Assembly (NCBI RefSeq): GCF_000208745.1
Contig: NC_030850.1
Span: forward strand, 37,221,434 to 37,285,433
Source: Theobroma cacao
Taxonomy: Eukaryota; Streptophyta; Magnoliopsida; Malvales; Malvaceae
Direction of reading: 5' to 3'
Length of the DNA stretch: 64,000 bases
Numbering within the stretch: position 1 is the first letter of the stretch; each line of letters begins with the position of its first letter. This document shows, in pieces, positions 47,881 to 60,918 of the stretch. Made by a program: the position numbers and the translations under genes. Below the pieces are notes generated by a model. The model was given only the letters and a program-made list of their open reading frames with translations, ran no database searches and had not been told where the DNA came from.

Positions 47881-50800
47881 CTACTTTCGCTTCTTGCAGT
47901 AATTTTCAAGCCATTCCATTGTAACACTTTTTGGCCTTTCAAGGGGCAATCCTAGTGCTCGGTCCCATATTAGCTGAACCAACACAAAAGATTATAGGTC
48001 AAGCAACGCCTGGTGATTCACATAAATGCAAATGAAATATCGCAGCAAAATCAAACCTGAGAGCAAATTCCAATACTTCTTGATACACCAAAAAGAACGG
48101 TATAGTATCTGTCCATCAAGTTATAAGAATATTTAATCTATTGGGAAATAATAATTACTAGATCGAAAAAGCAATAACTCTTCACGCTTTAAAATAATTT
48201 AAGTGATCAAAATATTTGAAAGAAAAACTTCATGTCGTACCTTGCTTCAGTTAAACCAAAATAGTTCAGTAGCACCCCACTGTGTGCATCAACATTGGGC
48301 CAGGGATTTTTAACCTACAAGCATCCAATATTACAAATGCGGGCATTAGTTTCCATTTCAACATAATAGAAATGCTGCATCAGTTGGCTAATCTTATGCA
48401 GGTTAAAGTTTCAGTGCAGCCACCAATAAATAACCTAATATTCAACAAAAAAAATATAACATAAAAATAGTGATAAATTTCAGTTTCAGTTTATTTCTTA
48501 CTATGAATTAAAAGCTTATTAAACTTGAAGCAATGCAAGTTAATCAAAGTTCAATAATATATATAATAAATAGTTCAAAATCATAAGTTCTAATGACAAC
48601 AGCCTTCAGACCATGGTTTCTTTCTTAACCTAATTTCCCAATTTTACCATTCATTTCAACTAAATAATAATAACTGAAGAAGCTAGCAAGGATTCCAAAT
48701 TCTATCAATGAAGTATTAAACTCCACACGCTCTTCTGAACTTTACCACTGCACTCAAGGTTGTTCATCTATGATGTATTAGAACATATAACATTCACATA
48801 TTCTTTAAAACATCTGGTCAAAGGATGTAAATGAGAAAAATTACCTTGCCTAACTCAGTAAGAATAGGAGGCACCACTTCATAAAGCTTAGAAACCTGCA
48901 AGAATGAAAATTATATCACCTTAGCAATAATCTCAAAGTGTAAACAATAGCAGACAAATGGCACTCATTAACATTCTGTCATCAAAGCATGAGTGAGAAC
49001 CAGCTGGAATAGCGGATCATCAGGTAAGTGCTTCAATGCAAACTCTCTTTGACAAGTGTATCTTGGATCAGTTTTACGCAACACTCCATGACCAAATCCA
49101 GGGACAACCTGCAGATAGAAAAGTACACTGAATTAAGACAACAAAATTAAAATAACCTAACAAATCTTCTAACAAAAATTAAAAAGACAAACTGTGATAC
49201 TGATCATACTAAGGCATCAAAAGCAACCACAACATTCTTAAAAGCACTGCATTATTCAAAGAAAGGTATAGTGCAATCTTAGTAAAATAAACTTCAAAGA
49301 AAGGCATTAAAAAGCAGAAAATAAATAGAATTTTCAAAAGCAACCACAACATTCTTAAAAGCACTGCATCCTTCCCTTGCCAGTTCAATAAGGGTAATGA
49401 GTTCAGATGAAGCATATCAACCAAATTATCATGAGGCAGGAATGACAAGTTACGCAACCACAACATTCTTAAAAGCACTGCATCCTTCCCTTGCCAGTTC
49501 AATAAGGGTAATGAGTTCAGATGAAGCATATCAACCAAATTATCATGAGGCAGGAATGACAAGTTACGCAACCACAACATTCTTAAAAGCACTGCATCCT
49601 TCCCTTGCCAGTTCAATAAGGGTAATGAGTTCAGATGAAGCATATCAACCAAATTATCATGAGGCAGGAATGACAAGTTACACATCTTCCAAGATTAATA
49701 AACCAGACAGACAGGTGCTCTAATAAATGTTTGAGGCAGCAGCATATCCAAAAATTTATTAGCCACACTTAATGTCAAATTTGTATAAACCTCAGACAAT
49801 ACCTTGCCACTGTTTAGTGTTTTCCAGACATAGTCTTTCAGCTGTTCTTTGGTTATGTTCTCTCCACACTCATCTACCACAGATTTGATCCAAAGCAACA
49901 CTTCCTGAAATGAAAATAAGAAGGAAAGACAATGTGGCAACAGTTACCAGGATTCAGACAGACAGTGAAATCATCCATACTCAGGAACAAACTTCAGCAT
50001 AATGTTCAGATTCAGAAACTCAGGAAACAGCAGTGATGGTAAATTAATCAAATTATATGGGTTGAAATTATTACTGGCAATAAAACAAGAAATCAGGAGG
50101 GTATTTATGCTAGCCCACACTGCTTTCCTTTAGGAATTAGCTGATTCCAAGTTGCAATGGTGGTCTTGCAAATAAGTTTATAAAGCTCTGATAGCATATA
50201 GAGTAGTAAGCTACAGAAACTATACAAACATTTCAACTGTCTCAGATATAATAATTATAAGTAATGTAGGGACAGGTAATTGCACAGAAAGCTCCTAGGA
50301 TTTAGTAACAGCCAGACCCCAAAGAGGTATACAGAACCTATTATAGGTCTTGAAAGCACATTGCCCTTGTCATGCTCTTTTTTTTTTAGAGCATATAAAA
50401 AAAGGTGGAATGGGATGCAAAAGACAGAATGCATCCATCTATAAGGATTGGGCATAATCAATACAACAGGAAGTTTATGAATTATAAATATCACTATTAT
50501 TGTCATCTATCAAGAACTTACTCTGCCTGGTTCAAATAGTTGACTACAACTAATGTCCAAGATACAAGCAGGTTTGAGCTTTCAGCCACTACCCAAAAAG
50601 ACTAGGCATAAGTTGACTCATTTGAATATTTAAAACCATTACAATCAGGTAAACACCGATAAAGCTTATAGAATTTAGTTACATGTTATTTGACTACAGC
50701 TTTGCACAAATAAGATTCAGAAGCAAGCAAGCATATCTTTGCTAAAACCTAGATATTGAAAAATTAAAATACAAGAATGGTAGACAGCTCAAGTCTGGAA

Positions 50801-53800
50801 GATTTGATACCTGATTAGCCAGACCATGGAGTGGCCCAGCTAACCCATTCAATGCGGCTGCAAAGGAAAGATAAGGATCTGAAAGAGCACTACCCACCTG
50901 AATTCAGACCACCAATATAAGAGAATACAAAAACAACATTGGTCAGAGAAGCATAAGTTTAAAGAACTATCAATGTGTTTGAGAACTTGAAAAAGTGCCC
51001 TCGATATAAGATAGTAATAACCAGAGATCAGAAATACTACAAATTAATGGCAACTCAAAATGCTTAAACCAATAGTCATAAAAACTCACCAAGTGGCCGG
51101 TATGGGCACTAACATTTCCACCTTCATGATCACTGGAGCCCATTATGTAAAACCACGTCATTAACGAAACACATATAACTTGGCCAAAACATTGACAGAT
51201 ATGATAATTTAAAAGAAAATCCAATAATGGTGAAAATGGAAAATATACACTCAAAATCGGTATACCATAAGAAATATGCTCAATAGGAGAATAGCATAGA
51301 CAAACCTATGAATGGTGACATAAAGCCTCATAAGCTCTTGCATCTGGGGACTTTTGAATCCCAACATGTGCGAAAAATTTCCACCATAATCCAATGAGTC
51401 GTCCATGGCAATAAAATTTCCATCTTTATATATCCTTCAAAAAAGTGACAGGAACTTAATTTAAGAAACCACAGCAGAATTTTACGTGACAAGGCAATGC
51501 AGCTGTGGTCAGGTAAGTCTCCCAACACATCAGTCTGGTTGGTTCATAACATTGAAATGACATGCTTATTTATAGGCCAAGCCAGATTTAATTAAACAAA
51601 ATTTCAGAAAAACTCATTGATGGAGAACCAATTTACGCTTAGGGTCTAACTTTGATTAGTGATATTTCGAATCATAAATTTGTGTCCAGGTTTTATGGCC
51701 TCTACCTATAAGCTTGGTGGGCGTATTTTTAATTGAGATTTAAATTATTGAAATTTTGAGTCTCGAAATCTCCTCTTCCTTGGTTCTCTCTAGTTCCATT
51801 CCCTTGTTTCTAACATCTTTGCCGTCTATTTTCTCTGTTTCACCTTTTCACCCTCAGATTCATCTATATTCACTATTTTCTACCTCTTCCCTCCCCCTTG
51901 TTCTACATCACTCATTGTAAACAAACAAATAGTTTCAGAACAGTAAAAGAAGAAATTCGCAAACCAAACTCATCCAACAACTTAAGTATCTGTGCTATAG
52001 ACAAGGTATCATATGCTACACTAACCTTCGATAAACGTATGAAGCTACTAGTGGCACACGAGCAATCAAACTAAGAGCATCTTCATATGTCGGCTCCCAA
52101 TACCTAAAATCAATGTAACATCAGAATAGTTGCACAACCACTAGAAGGTTGATTTTATGACATCAAAGTATGACTGCATGGAAGAACCTTACTTTGATTT
52201 CGGAATTCCCTTCTCATATGCTTTCTGAAATTCACTTTGAACCTGAAAGACGATCTTATTCACTTCAGCTATATGTACAGAAACTTAACAAGGCAAATTT
52301 ATAGTTAGTTACACCACTCTTAACACCTACGATTGCCACTACAGATTTTAAAGATTATATTTAAGCCCAGAAGGACTTCTAAAAATGAGACTCGTTACAA
52401 AAAGAAAGCATGGACAAAAAAATCAATCTCTACTAGAATCTACAAAGTGTAAGAGAAAGAAATAGGGAAAGACAAGCAGTTGATAGCACCAGAATTGAAC
52501 AGTACTAAAGATCTACTTCCAGAAACATAGAAACATCAACCTAAAGATTATCCAGTTAATTCTCGGACAAAATCTTGTCATCAGAAAAAGAAAGTGTTTC
52601 TGATAAACAGGAACTTGCCTAAAATGACAATCTGTCCGTTAAAGAACGTATGCATCTTCAAGCAAAAAATAGTCGAAACCCAGCTTGTTTTATGTATTAA
52701 ATACTTAAATTGAATGCATTTAAACTCCAGAGCAATCCTAGTTAACAATGAGCTTGTAGAATTTTGAAGTGGAACAGCTGCTGTCAAAAGTCATCCGGTT
52801 CCTCTCACCAATATTAGATGATTAACAAGTTAACCAAAACAATGAGGTTGAGGAGTTGCTTTTTATTTTTTATGATTTTATCTTTATGAATGAAACTAAA
52901 TAACCCAAAACTTCTAACTTCTTCACTTAATTTAACTTTTGCAAAATCAAAATGCATTAATAACTATACAAGACCAAAAAGAAGTTTAACTACAGAACAG
53001 AATGGTTATGAAAGAGAATATAAGTCTAGAACATATATCAACCTGGAGTGCCATAACACCGGTTGCAAACTGGGTCATTGGATGAGCTGAGACAGGTAGA
53101 GCATCAATGGCCTTGAACACATAATCTGCAACCAAATAGAGAAATCCAAGAGAAGTAAGAATTCAACTGCTTCATTAGAAATAGGTAAGAGTAATTTCTA
53201 CAGGTTTCAGGAATAATGCAGAAGCTATAAACCAGGAACAACAGCACGGCTACGCAATTCCTGAGATAAAGCATCAACCTGAGCTTTGCTCGGAACCTGA
53301 GTTAAAAGGAGGAAAGGGGTATATTGTCAAGCATTACAGCCCCAAAGAGGATATCCTGTCAATACTAGAAGCTTCATATACAACTACCCACCTTTCCAGT
53401 CAAAAGAAGCCATAAAAGACCCTCAGGCAAAGGTTCTCCATCAGGCTTTGCAGCTGGTAATAGTTTTTGACACTCAGGAATGGACAGACCCCTAAAGCGA
53501 ATTCCCTAGAAAACATAATCCACCTTTTAGTTTCTGCAACTTTATGTTCCCGTAATTCAGTAACTGAGCATAGATGTCTGCTTAAACCTGTTACAGACGG
53601 TAAGTTATTGAAACATACCTCATCTGGGTCAAGTAATGAGGTTTCCCAAAGCAGCCCTGTCATTCCTCTCATTCCACCAAGTACCTTTCAAACACAGTGC
53701 AAAAATCAGCTATTGAGAATCCCAAGATATACTCATAAGTCGATTAAAATCTCCAACTTCAAATTGAGAAACGAAAAGGCAAAGGGAAAATAAATTGTCC

Positions 53801-54852
53801 TTTTCCATCACTGCTACACTAGAAAGACAAAATATGTTTTACCATATCAACAGTAATATTCCCAAGTTGCACTTTTCCATGTTCTGCCTTCAGTTTCTTC
53901 AGGCGCTCCTGGAAAATAAATATTGAGAAGCCATTCAAAAAGGAAAATTTCTAAACTGGCTATGATCTTGCATATAATCATTGGTGGAATCACACTGATG
54001 ATAGAATATCCACCAGCTGGCTAAAATAATAATAAAATATAGGATTAAAACTTAGTACTGGGATTCTTCAACAACTTAAAAATGGAGTGATGTAGATAAA
54101 AAGTTGAAATAAAATTAGCCAGTGTTTGCTCAGGCTTAACTCTATCTGCACCTATCATTAAAAGGGCATATGAAATTCCATTGAGACTACCAAAACAAAC
54201 CTGTTGTTCTGGAACCAATTCCTTTAACTGTGAATGAAGATCCTGAAATGGCCCAAAAATAAGTTATTTAGTGAATATAAGCAGTGGCCATTACAAGCAA
54301 AAACTCAAAAGACCAAATGGAAAAATAGTAGTAATTCACCTTTTATTTCAAGTCCAAATATGCAACTAAATAGTAAAGAAAATTAAAAACAGTCACTTCC
54401 AGGCGTCAAATGAAGACCACTGTCCTGTCAACAGGGGCTCAGCTATGGTGCTAGTGCAGACATAAAAGTAACCGTATAATGCCTATATATATGCGTTCCT
54501 AATGAAGTGCTGATCTCTAACATATGATTTTGTTCTTCTTTTTAAACGAATAATGTGTGTTTCACGTACAATATAGACAATAAATTAAAAAAAAAAAAAG
54601 TAGCAAGAGAAGAAAAATAATAGCTTACAAGATCAGAAGAGCTCTGCGTTTGAAGCCATCTGACAGAGTTGCTGAGACTAGATTGTTGGCTCTGCAGCAT
54701 AAATAAATTCAATATAAAAGCGCTTAAGCACACACCCTATTACAGTAAAAATTTGAAAAAAAAATTGTATATGGTAAATCAGACAGTCGCATTCAACTTA
54801 CAACACGGGACCGCAGCCTAGATAATGCTGCTACACCCCTCAAAAACACCAT
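47881..54852 (-). CDS. CSY: Mitochondrial citrate synthase
   Basis: It condenses acetyl-CoA and oxaloacetate to citrate, the first step of the TCA cycle, in the mitochondrial matrix. Nineteen exons join in phase to 471 residues, the normal plant length. Exon spans: 54802-54852, 54629-54691, 54201-54242, 53843-53908, 53619-53684, 53392-53505, 53233-53296, 53043-53125, 52193-52242, 52026-52103, 51306-51434, 51090-51132, 50811-50897, 49803-49904, 49001-49108, 48845-48895, 48241-48314, 48057-48108 and 47881-47973. The start [17 protein letters not shown] is an amphipathic presequence. Catalytic residues are present: His in GPLHGLANQ, His in [10 protein letters not shown] and Asp in [28 protein letters not shown] and the C-terminal [10 protein letters not shown] are typical. 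All visible splice sites are GT-AG. The symbol follows the Arabidopsis CSY naming; the paralogue number is not assigned. Confidence 0.97.
49341..49682. repeat. 114-bp tandem repeat, three near-identical copies, in a citrate synthase intron
   Basis: Units start caaccacaacattcttaaaa at 49341, 49455 and 49569, an exact 114-bp spacing with no difference that I can see until the last few bases. A 30-bp partial copy lies at about 49224. The array sits between exons 14 and 15. The long frames across both strands come from 114 being divisible by three. Confidence 0.92.
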
Positions 54853-55348
54853 TGTGCACTGCAAAAAAAAAAAATCAATTACAAATGAACAATAAATATT
54901 CTTTTTTTTTTGTTTTATTTTTGTTGTCAAAAGCAATTATAATAATAATAATAAATAAAAGATAGCAACATATAAAAAACGAAGATGCATGATCAAGGAC
55001 TTGATCTGTAATCAATAGCACTAACACATAACAAATGTATAATCTGCAAAGATCTAAGAGTCTTAGGGTTTCGACGTATCGTGAAGAAAGGTAGATGATG
55101 ATAAACAAAATACCTGGTAATTACACGACTAAAAAAGATACTAGGAAGTTTTTCGTTGCGGATTTGATGGCAGGGAGAATGTCTGGTTAGTATGCTGATT
55201 TAAGGATTGAGGCTTATGTTTTTGTTTCTGCTGTTTTTATGGGGTTGGGTCTTTGAATTGTGTTTTGTTTTTGTGGAATTCTTTTTGTAAAGTATACAGG
55301 TTTGGGGGTTTGTCCTGCGGAAATGTTGCAGGATCTGAATTTCTCTTA
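54853..55348. other. Citrate synthase 5' flank
   Basis: Likely 5' UTR and promoter of citrate synthase, ending where the TIR-bounded unit begins. No separate gene is seen. Confidence 0.4.
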
Positions 55349-55567
55349 CAGCGCGTTTGGTTGGGGGAATAGCTATGCTATTCCCTCTATTCCCATGTCA
55401 TTCCATTTTCCTTGTTTGGTTGTCAAACAAGGAGGCGAAATAGAAATTTCGAAGAAATAAAAATTCCACAAATATGATTTTGGGGTGGAAATGATTAATA
55501 CCCGTCCCCCCGGTATTATCTATTTTATGATCGAGAGAATAAGTTTAAATTGTAATTTGACTAAAAT

Positions 55568-58500
55568 TGTAAAACTCGACCCTATAAATACATGTCATAA
55601 CATATATGTAATGAGTAGTATGTTATTATGTTAGGAAAGCACATAAGAATAGACAAAACTCGGTATCGTACCTAACGGTACACTTGAGTTGATTTAACCT
55701 CGAACTAGTTTAAATAGGAATTGTATGATGAAATTTAATATTTTATAGTTCAGGAATGACTAAAAATGATTGTTCGGAGTTCGAGGGTTCATTAGGGGTA
55801 AAATTAAAAATTTTGATGTTCAGGGGCAAAATCGTCATTTTACCACCTAAGATAATAATTTGATAATGGAGTGAAATTTTTGACCAAGATTAACTATGTG
55901 GAGTATAATTTAATGATAGGAAGTGAAAAAGTTTAATTCTGGTGATTTTTGAAGTGTAGGGACAAAATCGTAATTTTACCACTCGCGGATAAAATTTGAG
56001 ATTTTGAGAGAATTTATATCAAATTTGACAAATTGGAGAATGGTATGAGTGTAAGGGATGAAAAATATGTCTATGGGCAATTTTTCAGTTTTTTTGATAA
56101 AAATGTAATTTTTCACTTTTATCGGGGTAAAAGTGTAAATTTCAAAAATTACTCCACCGAGACTTTGGATAAGTCTGAGAATTTTATCTAAGCTATGGAT
56201 ATGTGGGATAAGTGTATGGTGAAAATTTGAAAACAAATGGATGAAATTTTAAAAATAGGTCAATGGAAAAGTGACACGTGGTATTTTTTTAATGATATAA
56301 TATTATTTTAATGAAAAGTCAGCCCATTTAAACCTCATTTTAAGTGCTGGCTGGCCATAAGGGAGAACAAGAGAGAAAATAGAGAGGAAATGAAGAAAAA
56401 AAGAAAAACCAAAGAGAAACAAGAAAATTCAAAGGGGAATTCGCGTTTTTCGCCCATTTATGCGTCTAACGGTAAGATTTTTCGACTTTAGCTTGATTTC
56501 TACCTTTCCTATGCCTTTGTTTCCATTTAGCATGCTTGAGGAGAGAGATCTAAAAGTGACATCAAGGGTTGGATGAAATTCTAGGGGAGAGATTTTGAAA
56601 TTTTTAGGTTTTGATTTTTAGTTAAATTGGTAGTTTTAGTTAGTTAAATGTGTTTAGAAATTAAATTGGGCAAGAAAGCATTAAATTTTCACAATACCCA
56701 CCCTTGGCTGAATCTGCAATGAGGTACAATGATGATGATCTGATTTTTATTCTAAGAGAAATGAAGAGAAAATGATGAAAAATGGTTAAATGTGATAGAA
56801 AAACAAAGTAGAAAATTTATCGAGTTAATGTCCCATTTTTGGCTGAATTTTTCAAAGAGAAAAGTGAACTGATTTTGGTGATTTTAGAAGGTTATAGGCT
56901 GATATTTAATGGTTAGAAATGTTGGAGAGAGAATGGGACGATTTAGACCTAAAATAGAGCGCGTTAGCAATTTATTGGGTAAAATGCCAAAAATAGGTTA
57001 ATACCGCGTTTAAGCCGTTTTTGGCTATTGCATTTCATACCATGCATTAGTATAGGATTTGGGTCAAATATATAGTGATTTAGCATTAATGTGATGAATT
57101 GAGTAAATTTTTGCATTGTGTCTAGGAGGAGAGCCTTCCGGTAAAGTCAAGGAAATCGTACCCGACGAGTAGTTATCGGGGCACCTAGAAAGCTTTTAGT
57201 TTGTATAAACGGTGAGTAAACCTATTATTATTGTGAATTATCTAGAGTTTATTTTAAAAATGCTCTTTATGTATTTTATGAAACGAAAATGAGATTAAAA
57301 CAGGATTTTTGATGTTTTAGAAATAAATGTGACAAATAAAGATATATTGTGTTGATTATGAAATTGAGTAATTAGAGGTTGTTAACTGTCTTGAAAATTA
57401 TATATTTTCCTATGAATGGCTTATGAGATATAAGTATATGTGGCTATATTTTGTAAGTGCATGGGGAAATTTACGTAAGTTGTTTTTACTATGCAGGCTG
57501 GATAAATAAATAAAAGCCACGTTATACTGTCGAAATTTTATTAAAATTGGTGGGTTAGTCACTGTAGTGACAAGTTTCCGTGGATTGCCTATTAGAGGGG
57601 CACGGTAAACCCGGTTATATAGTTACTCCGGTTGTAGAGGCGAGGAAGGTAACTCCCGGGGTAGTATTAGAGCTCACTTCACGTCGAACCCCCACGTGAA
57701 TGTGTAACTCGGCCAACGCCAAGGAACGATTTGTTTTAAAAATAAAAATGTGTTTCACATGTAAATGTTATAACAACCTTGGCGGACTCGGTTAGATGCC
57801 TTGGCCAAGGTATCCCCGAGGATTAGTTTTGGCTTGAGCCTTGTTTTCTTTTATAAAAGACATAAGCCTTAACAACTGTTTTGGGTAAATTACAAATATT
57901 TTATGGTTTAAGAAATAAATTGAAAACATTATGAAATGGTTTATGATTTGTTGTTTAAACTTGCCTCCCTATTACTCGCCTTTAGATATTTATGATAATG
58001 TCTGTTTACTCATTGAGATTGCAAAATCTCACCCACCTCATTTCCAAACATTTTAGGTCTGTAGTAGCTTGTAGATACCCTATTTTGTCGATGATTCCAG
58101 TTGACATCTCTACCATACAGACAGTAGGTTTCTAACACCAACACTAGGTGTATTTTGGGCCACTTGTCATTGTAATTATTATTGTACATTATAACTTTGT
58201 AAATTATAGTATGTATGAATTTATTTTGTTCTCACGCTACAAAAATTATTTATGTATAGTTATATAAAAATTGTTTTATAAGAAAATGAAATATATTATC
58301 AAATATTTTTATTTAGTCTAGTTAGCCAACTTTTCACTCTAAATGGATGATTTAGATTACAAAAATTTATTTTAAATCAGCAGTGGATATTTTTCTACCA
58401 TACGTTGTATCTTTATCAGGTTTCAAAATTTTTTAGTAAAAATGACCAAAATACCCCTATATGGCAAAAATTTTATTTTGATTGTTTTCAATCTAAAATA

Positions 58501-58666
58501 ATTTATATTTTCTTAAAACTCGATATTTAACAACGATTGCTCACAGGAAAGGAAAGAAACTAATATGTAAGCCTTGCGGGATTTCGGTTGGCATTCCGGG
58601 TAATGAGTGTCAATCGGGATGTCGCGGTGGTTGTCATGGGCCAGAGGGAGGTTCCGGGTTGTGACA
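55568..58666 (+). mobile_element. Gypsy-type solo LTR, 3.10 kb, copy B
   Basis: It starts TGTAAAACTCGACC and ends GGGTTGTGACA, with AAAAT on both sides (55563-55567 and 58667-58671). It is the same family as copy A at 40778-43725 but clearly diverged. No coding frame is seen. It is inserted inside the TIR-bounded unit. Confidence 0.85.
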
Positions 58667-59288
58667 AAAATACCCTCAACTGTTTAATAAAATCACCACT
58701 TTATCCCTATAAAAAGTAATTTTTTTTCTCTCTTCCTCATTCCCCCATCTTCCTCAGTAGTTTCAACCTTCACCCGAAAAGCCTATTCTCTCTCAGCCCA
58801 CTGTCTTCCTCTCGTCTGTCAGTCGCCCTTCCCTCGTGTTCATCTTCTCTCTCAACTAGTCGTCCTTCCTCCGTCTTCATCTCCTCTCTCAGCTGGTCGT
58901 CTTCCTCTCTCTCAACCGTGGGCTTTCCCCTCGCTCTCACCCATGGGACTGCCCCTTTCTCTTAGTCGCTCTCACCCGTCTTCCCCTCTCTCTCTGCAGT
59001 CCATAGTGGAGGTAGTTGCTTCAAATCCTTCAAGCAATAACATTTTCATTTAATTGTTGTGATTTTGTGATTAATTGTGATTGTTGTTAGTAGATCTCAC
59101 TCTAGGGTTTTTATTGTTAGTAGATCTAAAATATGAAATGCTGATTTTGTGTTATGATTTTGATGAATTTTCTTTCTGAGTTGTTGAAATTTTGGGTACT
59201 TGTTGTTTGAATTTTTTTGATTTGTTGATTATATATATACAAGGCCCCAAATTCATTCCCTCATTTTGAAGCTGCTGTTAAGCTGAAA

Positions 59289-59922
59289 ATGGCAGCTTCT
59301 TCATTCGGGTTTGTTAGGTCCATGGTTGCAAGGGAGAATTTTTTGTAAGGCAATCCGAACATGATAACCACACCAATCTGGCTAGTATCCTATGAAATGA
59401 AAAGAAAGTCTGCTGTAAGACCATATTCCAATGTTGTTTGATCAGTTTTTGGGCAATGGATGTATTATTATAGGACGACTTCCATTTTCATTCTTCAACA
59501 TGATTAATTATTATTAGTAACTTGGTGTGATGAAATAATAAAATTAAGATAAGAATATATATAGAGATTTGATAGATATCAGAGCTCAAATTAATTCCTA
59601 TGTGCATAAATATAATCAAAATTGATTGCCTTGACGAAAATTTAATTTTAATGAATCAAACGTACAATGCAAATAATAATTAAATCTTGTTTCCGCTAAT
59701 CAAGCTTTTGTTTTTTGCAAAATACAGTGACAAAGGAACATTATTGAATAAACTTGTTTGTAACTTGTTTATTATAAGCTCTTTTGGCCTGTGGCTGCAA
59801 AGTTGATTATGATATCCTTTAGTTTCCTCACTTGACAAGGTATTTTCTTTTCTTATTTTGCAGTCAAATTGTCGCTAGGGAGAAGAAAGGCAAGCATTGG
59901 GTGATGCATGAACAAAAGTAAT
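59289..59922 (+). other. Possible two-exon small ORF, 37 codons
   Basis: An ATG at 59289 begins MAASSFGFVRSMVARENFF. A GTAAGG donor follows at about 59345, and a TTTTGCAG acceptor at about 59863 leads to QIVAREKKGKHWVMHEQK and TAA. About 600 bp of CT-rich sequence precedes it, like a plant 5' UTR. It is very short and I do not recognise it. It may be a captured gene fragment in the surrounding TIR unit, a small mitochondrial-type peptide gene, or chance. Confidence 0.25.
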
Positions 59923-60918
59923 AATCTTCCTCTGCTGGTAGAGATTTTAAGTAATCTGGGTTCATTGTAATCTTTACTTATGGTTTTAAACTATTCTGCT
60001 ATTATATGGTTTAAAGTAGTTCTTTAAACCCACAAATTCAGTATGTGAGGCAATGTTTTGTGCTCGGTGGTTGTAAAAGTCAAGGTGTGGTGTGGATAAG
60101 ATTGTGGTTTCACTGTGGTTCTTCTTCATTTTGTTTTGTGGTGTGAAATTTTATGTTGAGGACTTTTCTGTTTTTTCTTAATGTTTGGAAATGATGCACG
60201 TATTGTCAATACAGTAAGATGTCAAAGTTTGGTGTTCTGTTTTACCATATCTTTTGTGATAGTGTCTCTTGGCTCTCTTTCTTTCCAGAACTGATTTGTG
60301 TAATGAATTTTAGCGTTGTTCTTAATTAATGTACGATGTATTCCAGCTCAGAATTAAAAAGAGAAGTTAAGAGATCAATCCATTGTATATGGAATTCATG
60401 AATCATGATAAAGGGTTTGCCAGTGCGAGTAATAACCTAGAGCCACAATATATGAAAATGCTTTATAATATATGAAAATGATTCATAATATATGAAGAAT
60501 TGACTAAAAAAAATCTATACACAAATTTAATTGATTATGATGGATAAAATATAATATAATTAAATTATATTTTTAAATAATTATCTATTTAAAAAAATAT
60601 GTGACTAAATTATAATTATTTTTAGTAATTGGGAGAATATATAATTATGATGGATAATTGTCTTTTGGGATAAATGTGTATTTAAATGATAATAAGGATA
60701 ATTTTATTTTTTTATGAAAATAATTGTTAATATGGTCAAGGGTATTTTTGTCTTTTTATCACCATTCGTTTCTTATTCCAATCTTATTTCTATCAACCAA
60801 ACACTGTAATAAGTTATAATAGCAATTCTTGCTCTATTCTATTACCACTTTATTCTATTCTCACAGAATAACAATTATATTCTATTCCTGCTTATTCTAT
60901 GAACCAAACGTGCTGTTA

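Larger units (their letters stand above)
55349..60915. mobile_element. TIR-bounded composite unit, PIF/Harbinger-like, with TTA duplication
   Basis: The left end CAGCGCGTTTGGTT (55349) follows TTA (55346-55348). The right end AACCAAACGTGCTG (to 60915) precedes TTA (60916-60918). The 14-bp ends are inverted with one mismatch. Removing the inserted solo LTR leaves about 2.46 kb. No transposase frame is seen, so it would be non-autonomous. A second inward motif, CCAAACACTG followed by TAA at 60797-60809, suggests another MITE end close to the right border, so the unit may be two overlapping elements. Confidence 0.5.

Noticed and set aside
49209..49723. Repetitive protein frames on both strands
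   Set aside because: Shadow of the 114-bp intron repeat; the period is divisible by three, so frames stay open.
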